Shown here: positions 1-8,033 of the stretch, one piece after another
Layout of the letters: each line of letters starts with the position of its first letter
Position numbering within the stretch: the stretch's first letter is position 1
Assembly (NCBI GenBank): GCA_964605235.1
Contig: CAZSBB010000001.1
Location: 279,493 to 343,492, forward strand
Source: CAZSBB01 sp964605235
Lineage (GTDB): Bacteria > Planctomycetota > Phycisphaerae > Phycisphaerales > Phycisphaeraceae
DNA: 64,000 nucleotides
Direction: 5' to 3'
Notes under the pieces: model-generated
Databases searched by the model: none
The model's input: only the letters and a program-made list of their open reading frames with translations
Told to the model about the DNA's origin: nothing
Translations under genes and position numbers: made by a program

Positions 1-570
1 CACGTGCTTGAGCCAGCGGGCATAGAGCAGGTTGAGGATGAGATAGCTCGCCACGCAGGCGAAGACCCGCGGATGCAGCAGCCATGAGCCGCCCAGAGCG
101 CAGACGACCAGGCCCAGGGAAAGCGGCAGGGCGGCGCCGATGGAGACGCGCCCGCTGGCGATGGGGCGATTGCGTTTGCGCGGATGACGGCGATCCAGGG
201 GCGCGTCGCAGGCGTCGTTGAAGACGTAGACGGCAGCGGCGGCGGGGATGAAGAGCAAGGCGACCAGGGCGTCGAGGCCGATGGCGCCGACGTTGTGCAG
301 ATGGCCGCCGAAGGTGACGCCGGCGAAGGCGGCAAGGTTCTTGGTCCACTGCTTGGGGCGCATCAGGTGCAGCATCGCCCCGGCGGATTGCAGAAGCGAA
401 GGCGGCTGCACCGGGGCAAGGACGGGTTGAGCAGGCGGCGGGATCAGGCGCGTGGATGCGGAGGGCAAAGCCACGTCGATGACGCCGGGGGATGGCGGCA
501 GCGCCGCGGCGGCCGGCAATTCAGTTGGCGCGGAGCGCAGCGGTTCGGTTGGGGGTGGGCGCAAGGTCAT
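1..570 (-). CDS. UbiA-family prenyltransferase, partial (3' end beyond window)
   Basis: The reading frame runs from an ATG at 570 off the left edge, so only the first 190 residues are seen. After a proline-rich N-terminal stretch of about 65 residues comes a segment reading MLHLMRPKQWTKN, then the prenyl-diphosphate binding motif NDACDAPLDRRHPRKRNRP with its spaced aspartates, then hydrophobic helices. RPKQWTKN plus NDxxDxxxDRxHPxKRxRP is typical of the UbiA branch that includes decaprenyl-phosphate phosphoribosyltransferase, an integral membrane enzyme that joins a polyprenyl chain to an acceptor. The acceptor cannot be told from this part. The Pro/Ala-rich N-terminus is unusual for the family; an internal start near the RPKQW motif is possible. 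Confidence 0.8.
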   Translation of the reverse strand, partial: MTLRPPPTEPLRSAPTELPAAAALPPSPGVIDVALPSASTRLIPPPAQPVLAPVQPPSLLQSAGAMLHLMRPKQWTKNLAAFAGVTFGGHLHNVGAIGLDALVALLFIPAAAAVYVFNDACDAPLDRRHPRKRNRPIASGRVSIGAALPLSLGLVVCALGGSWLLHPRVFACVASYLILNLLYARWLKHV

Positions 571-716
571 GCGCCGCAAATATGGATCGGTGCGGGGCAA
601 ATGCCAGCAAAAGCGGGCAGGAAAACGCCCTGGCGTCAGTTCTGGCCCCAGGGGCGCGGGTTGGGCGGATTATGCCGGGTGGCGGGGTTATGCCGTGGGC
701 GGGTGACTTACGCGGT

Positions 717-1766
717 TTAGGCTTTGAGGCTGGTCCACTTGCCGATGGTCCGCCCGCCGCGTGCCGCATGGAGGACGCCCGCATCGCAGTCGGCGATCAG
801 GCTGTCGACGGTCATGTTCGCCAGTTCGAAGGCTTTGGCGCCATAGGGCCACTGGTGAATCCACGGGCCGGGCCCATGGCGGTCGGCGAGGACTTTCCTG
901 GCCACGGCAAGATTGATTTTGCCCTGGTGCTGCTGGACCAGTTGTGCCATGCGTTGGGCGCGTACGCAGGAGGTGGCTTTGCGGGTGAGTTGTTTCATGT
1001 CCTGCCTGGCGGCCTGGCACAGGCCGGGGTCGAGGTAGTGGTTGGCGCGGGAGAGCGCCGGGCTGGATTGATCGACGACCAGGCGCCCGGGCATGGCTTC
1101 GACCACGGCGATGTTGCCGGTGCGGTCGGCGAGGAAGAAGACATAGCAACCCGCCTGCCGCGCGGCGCGCAGGTAGTCCAGGGCGTCCGCGACGTTTTCG
1201 CGCAGCAGCACTTCGGGAATGAGGGCGTAAGCGGGCACGCCGTCGACGGGGGGGACGCGGCTCATGTACCCCGAGCCGGTCCACATGAGGGACATGCCCG
1301 CCTCATTGACGCCGGCCCCGCACCACAAGCCGGGGTAGTGGTAGGAGGCGATCGCCGGGGCGCCGCGGAGTCGTTGGTGGAGGAGTCCCGCCCAGGGATA
1401 CAGGCCGGTGTTCCAATCCCAGTTCTGGGCATTGAGGGTTCGCCCGGCGCGGGTGGCCTGGCCGGTGGCGACAAAGGCGGTGCAATGGGGGGCGTGCTGG
1501 ATTTCCTCATGGAGCGTCAGCAGGGTGACATGTTCGATGGACAGGTGGGCGCCCTGGGCGGCGGCACGCATGAAGCGGGCGGCCTGGGGGGCATCGCGCT
1601 GGATGTGCTTCCAGCAGCGTTTGGCGTAGGCGAGCCGTTGCCGGGTGGGGGTGACCTGGTAGCGGGCGAAGCCGACCATGGCGGTGGCGAAGCGCTCGCC
1701 ATACGCCTTGCCGATGGTGCTGAGGTTGCCGGTGAGGGTGGTGACAGGCAGGGTGTTGAAGGGCAT
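717..1766 (-). CDS. C45-type autoproteolytic acyltransferase/acylase
   Basis: The 349-residue protein resembles the peptidase C45 / acyl-CoA:6-aminopenicillanate acyltransferase family of Ntn hydrolases. Such proteins cleave themselves in front of a cysteine, which then serves as nucleophile for amide hydrolysis or acyl transfer. Visible hallmarks are HCTAF (the likely nucleophilic Cys about residue 92), then LNAQNWDWN, GLWCGAGVNEAGM and the late segment RANHYL. No signal peptide is visible. The ATG at 1766 is preferred because homology-like sequence begins there; upstream in-frame codons are a translated low-complexity repeat (1770-1813). The substrate is unknown; in planctomycetes these are usually orphan genes, as here. 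Confidence 0.8.
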   Translation of the reverse strand: MPFNTLPVTTLTGNLSTIGKAYGERFATAMVGFARYQVTPTRQRLAYAKRCWKHIQRDAPQAARFMRAAAQGAHLSIEHVTLLTLHEEIQHAPHCTAFVATGQATRAGRTLNAQNWDWNTGLYPWAGLLHQRLRGAPAIASYHYPGLWCGAGVNEAGMSLMWTGSGYMSRVPPVDGVPAYALIPEVLLRENVADALDYLRAARQAGCYVFFLADRTGNIAVVEAMPGRLVVDQSSPALSRANHYLDPGLCQAARQDMKQLTRKATSCVRAQRMAQLVQQHQGKINLAVARKVLADRHGPGPWIHQWPYGAKAFELANMTVDSLIADCDAGVLHAARGGRTIGKWTSLKA

Positions 1767-1769
1767 GGT

Positions 1770-1813
1770 GGATTTGGTGATTTGTTGAATGGTTGATTGG
1801 TGATCGGGTGATG
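1770..1813. repeat. degenerate GATTTGGT-type short repeat
   Basis: A run of imperfect 7-9 bp units (GATTTGGT, GATTTGTT, GATTGGTG, GATCGGTG) lies 3 bp upstream of the acylase start. A second copy is at 13421-13455. It is AT-richer than its surroundings and gives IQQITKS-like translations on the minus strand. Confidence 0.6.
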
Positions 1814-1869
1814 CAGGGGGTTGGTTGGCACACATACAGGCGCTGGGCCACTTCCCCCCGAGTTCAGGT

Positions 1870-2295
1870 TTACAGCGTGCCGGACCAGTCAGCGGGGCAG
1901 AGCAGGACGGGAATGTCGCTCTGGCGGGTGATGTTGCTGGGCACATCGCCATTGAGCAGGCGCTGGAGCAGGCCTTTGTGGCTCAACCCCAGCACGATCA
2001 GGGTGCATTTGCGGGCTTTGGCGGTGTTGAGGATGGCTTTGGGGACATCATCGGAAAAGAGCATGACGCTCTCAGCGGCAATGCCGGCTTCACGCAGGGC
2101 GTCGTTGAGCAGACGCAGGGTCTGCTCACCCCGGTTACGGGCCTCGGCTTCGTCTTCATCCTCGGCATGGGCGCTGGCGACGTGGGCGACCACCACCTCG
2201 GCGTCGAGCCGGCGCGACAGGTCCGCCATCGGGCCGGCGAACTTCTCGCTGGCCCAGGGGGAACTGACCGCCACCAACAACCGGGTCTTGCTCAC
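1870..2295 (-). CDS. universal stress protein (UspA family)
   Basis: Single Usp domain of 141 residues: KTRLLVAVSSPW strand, EVVVAHVAS second strand, and the C-terminal LIVLGLSHKGLLQRLLNGDVPSNI plus VPVLL-like end. In ATP-binding Usp proteins the loop reads G-2x-G-9x-G-S/T; here the final GS is GD, so nucleotide binding may be altered. The GTG start at 2295 is chosen because GGAG lies 6 nt upstream on the minus strand; the longer ATG frame has no such site. It is probably a cytoplasmic stress-associated protein of unknown partner. Confidence 0.85.
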   Translation of the reverse strand: MSKTRLLVAVSSPWASEKFAGPMADLSRRLDAEVVVAHVASAHAEDEDEAEARNRGEQTLRLLNDALREAGIAAESVMLFSDDVPKAILNTAKARKCTLIVLGLSHKGLLQRLLNGDVPSNITRQSDIPVLLCPADWSGTL

Positions 2296-2376
2296 GAGCT
2301 TCTCCAACCTGCCGGCAACGCAGCCCATGCCGATCCACGAAAGGAAGGACCATCATATCCGAGCCACTCCCCCGGC

Positions 2377-2465
2377 ACGAATTCCCCCGCCCCCCCGGAA
2401 CCCCCCCCGGAGTTTCCCCCCGGAGCTACCCCCGGCCTTCCCCCGGCATTCCCCCGGAGCAGGCC
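2377..2465. repeat. C-rich tandem repeat (CCCCCGGAN units)
   Basis: At least six imperfect units of five to eight C followed by GGAA, GGAG or GGCA lie between the usp and cyclophilin genes. On the minus strand this is a series of G5-G8 runs that could form G-quadruplexes. Shorter relatives are at 22069-22108, 26459-26475, 29039-29083 and 49008-49035. Confidence 0.65.
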
Positions 2466-2506
2466 CGGGAGCGCCCGCGTCACCGCTCCCGGCCCAGCCG
2501 GGCGCA

Positions 2507-3217
2507 TCACCCCGCCTCGCCGGCTGCGGCCGCCTGCCGCCGAACCGCCTTTTCGATGACCACTGGCTCGTTGGGCACATCCCCCATGCCCTGCTGGTTG
2601 CCGGTGGCGACCTGTTTGATGCGGTCCACGACGTCCATGCCCTCGATCACCTGCCCAAAGACGCAGTAGCCGTAGCCCTGACTGTCTTTGCGGGTGTGGT
2701 TGAGGAAGTCATTGTCCTTGACATTGATGAAGAACTGGCTGGAGGCGGAATGAACCATGCTGGTGCGCGCCATGGCGAGGGTGCCGCGCAGGTTCTTGAG
2801 CCCGTTGTCGGCTTCATTATGGATCGGGGCATGGGTGTCCTTCCGGCTCAGTTGCGCCGTGAACCCGCCGCCCTGGATCATGAAATCGCTGATGACCCGG
2901 TGAAACACCGTGCCGTCGTAAAACTGCTCATCCACATACCGCAGGAAGTTGGCGACCGTCAGCGGCGCCTTGACGCGATCAAGCTGCACCACGATCACGC
3001 CCTTGCTGGTGTGCAGTTCGACGACCGGGGCGGGGTCGGCAGCGATGGCCGGGTCCACTGCCGCCGGGGTCGCAGGGCTCGCCTGCGGGGTGGCGGACGT
3101 ACGGGTGGGGCTGGCGGGTTGACTGGCGGGTTTGCTCTGCTCCGAGCAACCCACCAGCAGCCATAAGGCATACGCCAGCGCCAAACCGGCGCCACACGGA
3201 AGCGATCGGGTGGACAT
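2507..3217 (-). CDS. cyclophilin-type peptidyl-prolyl isomerase lipoprotein
   Basis: 236 residues. A lipoprotein signal with lipobox LLVGC (Cys about 24) is followed by a Ser/Thr/Pro/Ala-rich linker to about residue 63, then a cyclophilin domain: SKGVIVVQLD, FYDGTVFHRVISDFMIQGG with the catalytic Arg and Phe, and SASSQFFINVKDN. It should speed prolyl cis-trans isomerisation of exported proteins at a membrane surface. The ATG at 3217 is chosen because AGGAG sits 6 nt upstream; the ATG two codons earlier lies directly on the SD. It stands alone between usp and a divergent diguanylate cyclase. Confidence 0.9.
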   Translation of the reverse strand: MSTRSLPCGAGLALAYALWLLVGCSEQSKPASQPASPTRTSATPQASPATPAAVDPAIAADPAPVVELHTSKGVIVVQLDRVKAPLTVANFLRYVDEQFYDGTVFHRVISDFMIQGGGFTAQLSRKDTHAPIHNEADNGLKNLRGTLAMARTSMVHSASSQFFINVKDNDFLNHTRKDSQGYGYCVFGQVIEGMDVVDRIKQVATGNQQGMGDVPNEPVVIEKAVRRQAAAAGEAG

Positions 3218-3506
3218 GGGCATCTCCTGAGCTGCTCCGGCCGACGGGCGCGCCAGCGCATGGAAGCAGGGGCGGCATTGTAGCGGCTCGGCTCCATCAG
3301 ACCGAGGCCAACCCGCCTCACCCCCCCCTGCTTTGCGCCGCTTACCCAGCCTTCCGTAATTACCTGAATTGCCAACACTTCCATGTTTAACCCCACGGCC
3401 GACCCGGCTCGGTTTTTTTCGCCCATTGGTTGCTGACGCCCCATTTTGAATTGTTGGTTAAGTGGGCGCAGGACGCGCCCGATGCTTGTCAGGGAGGGTC
3501 CGGTTG

Positions 3507-4997
3507 ATGGCTCAAGACCTCGCAACTCCGCAGGAACCCCGCATGGTGCTCAAAGGCGCCCGCTACGCCTTGGAACACAAGCTGTTGGCGTGGACGCTGG
3601 CTCTGGTGGTCGCGCCCACGTTTGTCTGTGTGTTCTGGCTCAATCGCACCGCCACCCAGGCGATGGCGAACCATCATGCGCAGAATGTCGCCATTCTCGC
3701 CCAGACCCTCGCCAGCGCCCTGGGCACCCGCAGCGAAGGGGAAACCCTCGAACAGGTCGCCGGCCAGCGCCTGAAGGTGCTCAACCTCGACCAGCGGTTG
3801 GCGTTCATTGCCGTGACGGATCCGGAGCATCGCATCCTCTACCGCCGCGCCATCGACACCGAAACCTGGATGAGCTACCGCTGCTGGGTCGACACCGCCG
3901 GCCAACGCGCCACCGCCGAAGTCGGCAAACCCGTCATCCTCGGCGACGACGGCGAAATGGTCGTCCATCGCGTGGCGATCCTCAATCCCCCGCTGAACCT
4001 CACCGCCAGCTTCGACGACACCGGCCCCATTCGCCGCACCGTCGAAGGCTATGTCACCCTCGGCATGCGCGAACCGGCGCTCCCCGCCACCCTCCGCGAG
4101 CTGCGCACCACCCAGATGGCGGCCGCCTGCGTCATCTGCCTCATCTGCCTGCCCATCGGCATCTGGTCCGTTCGCCGCGTCACCGGCCCGCTGCGCCAAC
4201 TCGTCGATGCCTCCCTCGCCCTGGCGTCCGGCGGCAACCCCGAACCCGTCCGCATCAACCGCCATGACGAAGTGGGCATGCTCGGCCAGGCGTTCAACTT
4301 CATGATCCAACGCCTCACCGCCGCCCGCAGCCTCCTCCAGCACGCCAACGAGGAACTCGAGCACAAAGTCCAGCAACGCACCATGGACCTGCAGCGCCTC
4401 AACGAACAGCTCGAACGCACCGCACGCCAGTTTGAAACCCTCGCCGCCACCGATCCGCTCACCGGCCTGCACAATCGCCGCGCCTTCAACGACGCCCTGA
4501 CCCGCGCCTGCGCCGAAGCCGACCGCTACGACGAAAACCTCGCCGTGGTCATGATCGACCTCGACGGCTTCAAGCAGCTCAACGACACCCTGGGCCACCA
4601 GAAGGGCGACGAATTGCTGCAGATCGCCGGGTCGAGCCTGCAGGTCAACTGCCGCGGCTCGGACATTGCCGGACGCTTCGGCGGCGACGAATTCGTCCTG
4701 CTCCTGCCCCGCGCCGATGAACTGACCGCCCGCCGCGTTGCCGAGCGCGTGCAGGACAGCTTCAACAGTGCCGTCCGCTCCCTGCTCGACCGCACCAGCA
4801 TGGACGGCAAGGTCACCATGAGCCTGGGGCTGGCGACCCGCGAGGAAACCGACAACGGCGATCCCGATCAAATCCTCGCCCGCGCCGACCACGCCCTGTA
4901 CCGCGCCAAGGAACTGGGCAAGAACCGCGTGATCGTCTTCAAACGCAGCGAGTTCGCCCATCCGCCGGTCGAACTGCAACCCGCCGTGAGCAATTGA
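3507..4997 (+). CDS. membrane diguanylate cyclase (HAMP-GGDEF)
   Basis: 496 residues. A transmembrane helix at about 26-46, a periplasmic sensor region of about 150 residues with no recognised fold, a second helix at about 195-215, a HAMP linker, a coiled coil (ELEHKVQQRTMDLQRLNEQL) and a C-terminal GGDEF domain. The active-site motif GGDEF is intact at 392-396 and an RxxD inhibitory site lies five residues before it (RGSD), so the protein should make cyclic di-GMP from GTP with product inhibition. There is no EAL domain. GGAGGG lies 10 nt before the ATG. No c-di-GMP effector is adjacent, though a GH17-GT2 glucan synthase lies elsewhere in the window. Confidence 0.92.
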   Translation: MAQDLATPQEPRMVLKGARYALEHKLLAWTLALVVAPTFVCVFWLNRTATQAMANHHAQNVAILAQTLASALGTRSEGETLEQVAGQRLKVLNLDQRLAFIAVTDPEHRILYRRAIDTETWMSYRCWVDTAGQRATAEVGKPVILGDDGEMVVHRVAILNPPLNLTASFDDTGPIRRTVEGYVTLGMREPALPATLRELRTTQMAAACVICLICLPIGIWSVRRVTGPLRQLVDASLALASGGNPEPVRINRHDEVGMLGQAFNFMIQRLTAARSLLQHANEELEHKVQQRTMDLQRLNEQLERTARQFETLAATDPLTGLHNRRAFNDALTRACAEADRYDENLAVVMIDLDGFKQLNDTLGHQKGDELLQIAGSSLQVNCRGSDIAGRFGGDEFVLLLPRADELTARRVAERVQDSFNSAVRSLLDRTSMDGKVTMSLGLATREETDNGDPDQILARADHALYRAKELGKNRVIVFKRSEFAHPPVELQPAVSN

Positions 4998-5010
4998 ACG
5001 CCTTGCCTTG

Positions 5011-5034
5011 ACGAGCCGGAAGCGTCAGCGACGG
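5011..5034. repeat. 24-bp dispersed repeat, copy 1
   Basis: A 24-base string starting ACGAGCCGGAAGCG is identical to 62092-62115. Both copies lie just after a plus-strand stop codon. It resembles one arm of the 90-bp element at 12219-12309 and 49720-49809. Confidence 0.7.
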
Positions 5035-5158
5035 GCTACGCGTCCAACCGCCACATCACCCTGAGCGCTGCCACAACGCGCCGCGGTTCAATCCTTCTCT
5101 GCTTCGCTCACGCCTCCAACTCGTCCCCACCGCGTCCCGCGCCCATGCGATAAATCAC

Positions 5159-5164
5159 TAAACT
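5159..5164 (+). promoter_or_regulatory. -10 element TAAACT, predicted leaderless start
   Basis: TAAACT ends 7 nt before the ATG of the glycosyltransferase at 5172, so transcription would begin at or next to the A of the start codon. No Shine-Dalgarno is visible. The -35 is not clear. Confidence 0.4.
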
Positions 5165-5171
5165 GCCCCGG

Positions 5172-6518
5172 ATGTCCACAGCGTCCCCAGGGTCCAGTTC
5201 CTCCGCGGTCATTGGCATTGCGCTGCTCGGTGGCCCGCTCACCGGCGCGATGCTGCGCGACCTGCGCCTGGCGAATGACCTGGCGCGGCGCGGCTACCCG
5301 GTCCACCTGTTCTGGGCGATGGACCTCAACCGCACCGCCCACATCGATCCAGCCATCGAGCAACACTGGCTCTTCCACGGCGCCCGGCTGGTGGGTTGGC
5401 CCCCGGCGCTCAGCGAAGCCCTCGGCCGGCTGAGCAGCCGCATCGCCAACGACAAAAGCCGCGCCAACTTCCTGCAGGATCGCAGCAACCTTTACGACCG
5501 CGTGCTGCGTCGCCTCACCGGCCTGCTGTGCGACGGCGTGCAGTCCCGCCCGGCGATCGTGCAACGCTACGCCCGTAAGCTCCAGCAGCTCGGCATCACC
5601 CACCTCTGCTCGGGTCTGGGCATGCTGGGCATGTGGGGCACTGCCGCGTGTCAATTGCTCAGCCACCCGCCGCGCCATCTCATCAGCTTTCAGGGCCATG
5701 AGCTGTATCTGGAATACGCCCGTCGGCTCAAGCGCGAACCGGAACTGAAACAGCAACTGCGCGCCGCGGTGCTCGGCGCGGACTATCCCGCGATTGCCGT
5801 CAGTGAGCCGTATCGTCAGATCGTCTGCGCCGACATGGACCTGACCCCGGAGCAGGTGGTCGCCATTCCCCCCGGGGTGGAATTGCCGCCGGAGATGGAT
5901 CGCACCGCTGCGCGGGCGCAGCTCAAACAGTTTTATCCCGACCTGCAGCCGGAGGCGCCGCTGCTGACTTACATCGGCCGGCAGGATGCGGAAAAAGGCA
6001 TCGACCTGCTGCTCTATGCCGCGGCAATCCTGCGCCAGCGCGGGCTGCGCTTCCAACTGGCGGTGTGCGGCTCGTCGCTGTTTGGTCAGGATTACCGCCA
6101 CGCCATGGAATACGTCGCCCGCAGTTTGAACATCAAATTGCTGCGCGACAAACAGGTCACCGGCGCCCGCTGGACCAACCTCCTGGCGGGCAGCCATGTC
6201 GTGATCTATCCCTCCATCATCCGCGAAACCTTCGGCATGGTGCCGGTTGAAGCCCTGGCGCACGGCACGCCCGCGGTGGTGCCGGACCTCGGCGGCGCCG
6301 CCACCGTCATCGAAGCCGAGGGTCACGTCGCGGGCCTGCGCTTTCGCCCGTGGGACAGCGGCGACCTGGCGCAGCAGTTGGCGACGTTGCTCGAAAATCC
6401 CCAGCAATACGAGACCCTGCGCCAAGCTGCCCGCACCGTGGCGGCCCACTACAGCGTGCAGCGCCAGGGCGAGCGCGTGCTCGACCACTTGCAGCTTCCG
6501 CACCAGGCGCAGCGCTGA
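5172..6518 (+). CDS. GT4-family glycosyltransferase
   Basis: 448 residues with the two-Rossmann GT-B arrangement. The N-terminal half has GGPLTGAMLRDLRLANDLARRGYPVHLFW; the C-terminal half has LTYIGRQDAEKGIDLLLYAA and the EX7E signature ETFGMVPVEALAHGTPAVVPD used to bind the nucleotide-sugar donor. It should transfer a sugar in the cytoplasm to a glycan or lipid acceptor that cannot be identified. The next gene (6563) follows by 44 nt and may be cotranscribed. The start at 5172 fits the predicted leaderless promoter; Ser-rich residues 3-11 precede the first strand. Confidence 0.9.
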   Translation: MSTASPGSSSSAVIGIALLGGPLTGAMLRDLRLANDLARRGYPVHLFWAMDLNRTAHIDPAIEQHWLFHGARLVGWPPALSEALGRLSSRIANDKSRANFLQDRSNLYDRVLRRLTGLLCDGVQSRPAIVQRYARKLQQLGITHLCSGLGMLGMWGTAACQLLSHPPRHLISFQGHELYLEYARRLKREPELKQQLRAAVLGADYPAIAVSEPYRQIVCADMDLTPEQVVAIPPGVELPPEMDRTAARAQLKQFYPDLQPEAPLLTYIGRQDAEKGIDLLLYAAAILRQRGLRFQLAVCGSSLFGQDYRHAMEYVARSLNIKLLRDKQVTGARWTNLLAGSHVVIYPSIIRETFGMVPVEALAHGTPAVVPDLGGAATVIEAEGHVAGLRFRPWDSGDLAQQLATLLENPQQYETLRQAARTVAAHYSVQRQGERVLDHLQLPHQAQR

Positions 6519-6562
6519 CGCGCTATCGGCCTGCTGTTCGCCATCCGTACCCGGAGTTGTCG

Positions 6563-7951
6563 ATGACCTCCTTTCAGCCGGACCTCACCAAACCCCAGCT
6601 TTTCCTCGATGACCAGTGGATCGCCGCGTCCAGCCGACTGCAGCGCTGCTGGTTCAGTCCGCGCAAGTATCCCCATCCGGTGCTCACGGCCGAGCATCCG
6701 TGGGAATACAACTGCCCGGTGCTGTTCGGCTCCGTGCTGCACCGCGATGGTCTGTTCCGCATGTGGTACGTCGCCTGGACGCGCCACGTGCCGCTGCGCG
6801 CCTGCTATGCCGAGTCCCACGACGGCGTGCACTGGCGTAAGCCGCGCCTGGGGCTGCATGAGTTTGAAGGCAGCATGGACAACAACATCGTGTTCAATCC
6901 GTTTTCCACCCATGCCATCATTGATGACCTGACCATCATTGAGGACGACGAGCACGACCCGCGCTGGCCGCTGAAGGTGCTGTTCTGGGAAAGCACCAAA
7001 ACGCCGAGCGTTTCCAATCACAACATTTACGCCGGCCGCTCTGCCGACGGCATCCACTGGGAAATGCTCGGACCCGTGCTGCCCAACTGGGGCGATCGTT
7101 TCAATGCCGTGCCGCGCCGCATCAACGGCAAGTTCGTGGTGTTCGGCCGAGCGCCCGACCGCGACCCCATGGGCAGCGGCCGCGCGGTCTGGCGCACCGA
7201 AAGCAGCGACCTCAAACGCTGGTCCAAACCCCGGCTCGTGCTCACCAGCGATCACGAAGACCCCGCGCTGATGGAGATTTACTCGCTCTCGGCGTTCCCC
7301 CATCACGACCTGCTGCTGGGCGGCATCGAGCGCATGCACATGAGCCCCGACCAGGTCGACTGCGAACTGACCTGGAGCCGCGACGCCGGCTGCACCTGGC
7401 AACGCTCGCGCCCACGCCCCAGCTTCATTCCCCTGGGCGCGCCCGGCGCGTGGGATGACACCTGGATCAACCTGCCCGCCAACGCCCCGCTGGTGCGCGC
7501 CGATTCGCTCTGGTTCTACTACTCCGGCCGGAGCGGCGCCCACGGCGTGGTCTACCCCCACAACGCCGGCGGCATCGGCCTGGCGACGCTGCGCCACGAC
7601 GGCTTCTGCGCCCTGCGCGCCCGCGAACACCCCGGCCGGCTGCTCACGCCCGTCTTCACCTGGCCCGGCGGCGATCTGCAGGTCAACGTCGACTGCCGCC
7701 GCGATGAACACAGCCACCCGCGCAACATCCTGCCCGGCGTGCTGCGCGTCGAAGCTCGTGACGCCGCCGGCAAAGCGATCAAGGGTTTCACGCTGGCGGA
7801 TTTCACCGTGCGCAAGCTCAACCAGACCAACGCCCAGTTGCGCTGGAACGACAAATCGCTCGACCGCCTGCGCGGGCGCAAGGTGCAACTGTTCTTCGAA
7901 ATGACCGACACCCTGCTCTACAGCTTCCACGCGGAAAAGGCGGGGAAATGA
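6563..7951 (+). CDS. glycosidase-like beta-propeller protein (GH32/GH43-type fold)
   Basis: 462 residues, no signal peptide. Repeated blade-like motifs include GLFRMWYVAW, CYAESHDGVHWRKPRLGLHEFEGSMDN, NIYAGRSADGIHWE, FVVFGRAPDRDPMGSGRAVWRTESSDLKRW and LTWSRDAGCTWQRSR. The SxDGxHW pattern is typical of five-bladed propellers of glycoside hydrolase families 32, 43 and 130, and close relatives are common in planctomycete genomes, usually without a known substrate. Acidic catalytic residues cannot be assigned with certainty. The ATG at 6563 has GGAG 7 nt upstream. A palindromic repeat (7984-8012) separates it from the converging PHP gene. Confidence 0.7.
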   Translation: MTSFQPDLTKPQLFLDDQWIAASSRLQRCWFSPRKYPHPVLTAEHPWEYNCPVLFGSVLHRDGLFRMWYVAWTRHVPLRACYAESHDGVHWRKPRLGLHEFEGSMDNNIVFNPFSTHAIIDDLTIIEDDEHDPRWPLKVLFWESTKTPSVSNHNIYAGRSADGIHWEMLGPVLPNWGDRFNAVPRRINGKFVVFGRAPDRDPMGSGRAVWRTESSDLKRWSKPRLVLTSDHEDPALMEIYSLSAFPHHDLLLGGIERMHMSPDQVDCELTWSRDAGCTWQRSRPRPSFIPLGAPGAWDDTWINLPANAPLVRADSLWFYYSGRSGAHGVVYPHNAGGIGLATLRHDGFCALRAREHPGRLLTPVFTWPGGDLQVNVDCRRDEHSHPRNILPGVLRVEARDAAGKAIKGFTLADFTVRKLNQTNAQLRWNDKSLDRLRGRKVQLFFEMTDTLLYSFHAEKAGK

Positions 7952-7983
7952 TCGGCCCGATGCGGTGTCGTCTGGCGCTCCAT

Positions 7984-8012
7984 TTAGCCCCGGGTCATTG
8001 ACCCGGGGCTAA
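7984..8012. repeat. 29-bp palindromic repeat, copy 1
   Basis: TTAGCCCCGGGTCA, a central T, then its exact reverse complement (14-bp stem). It lies between convergent genes. Other copies are at 35202-35230 and 58982-59008; the flanks CAT and GTG are also shared between copies 1 and 2. It has no T-run, so it is not a standard terminator, though the hairpin could protect 3' ends. Confidence 0.85.
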
Positions 8013-8033
8013 GTGAAGCACCAATCCGCCGAC

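Noticed and set aside
492..1796. Long plus-strand ORF of 434 codons opposite the acylase gene
   Set aside because: It is the antisense shadow of the minus-strand acylase, which has recognisable family motifs; the plus frame is Gly/Ala/Val-rich without motifs, as expected in GC-rich DNA.
3380..3430. Terminator-like CCGA...TCGG followed by seven T
   Set aside because: The stem is only 4 bp and no plus-strand gene ends upstream of it.
5088..6503. Minus-strand ORF of 471 codons opposite the GT4 gene
   Set aside because: Composition-driven shadow; the plus strand encodes a complete glycosyltransferase with the EX7E motif.
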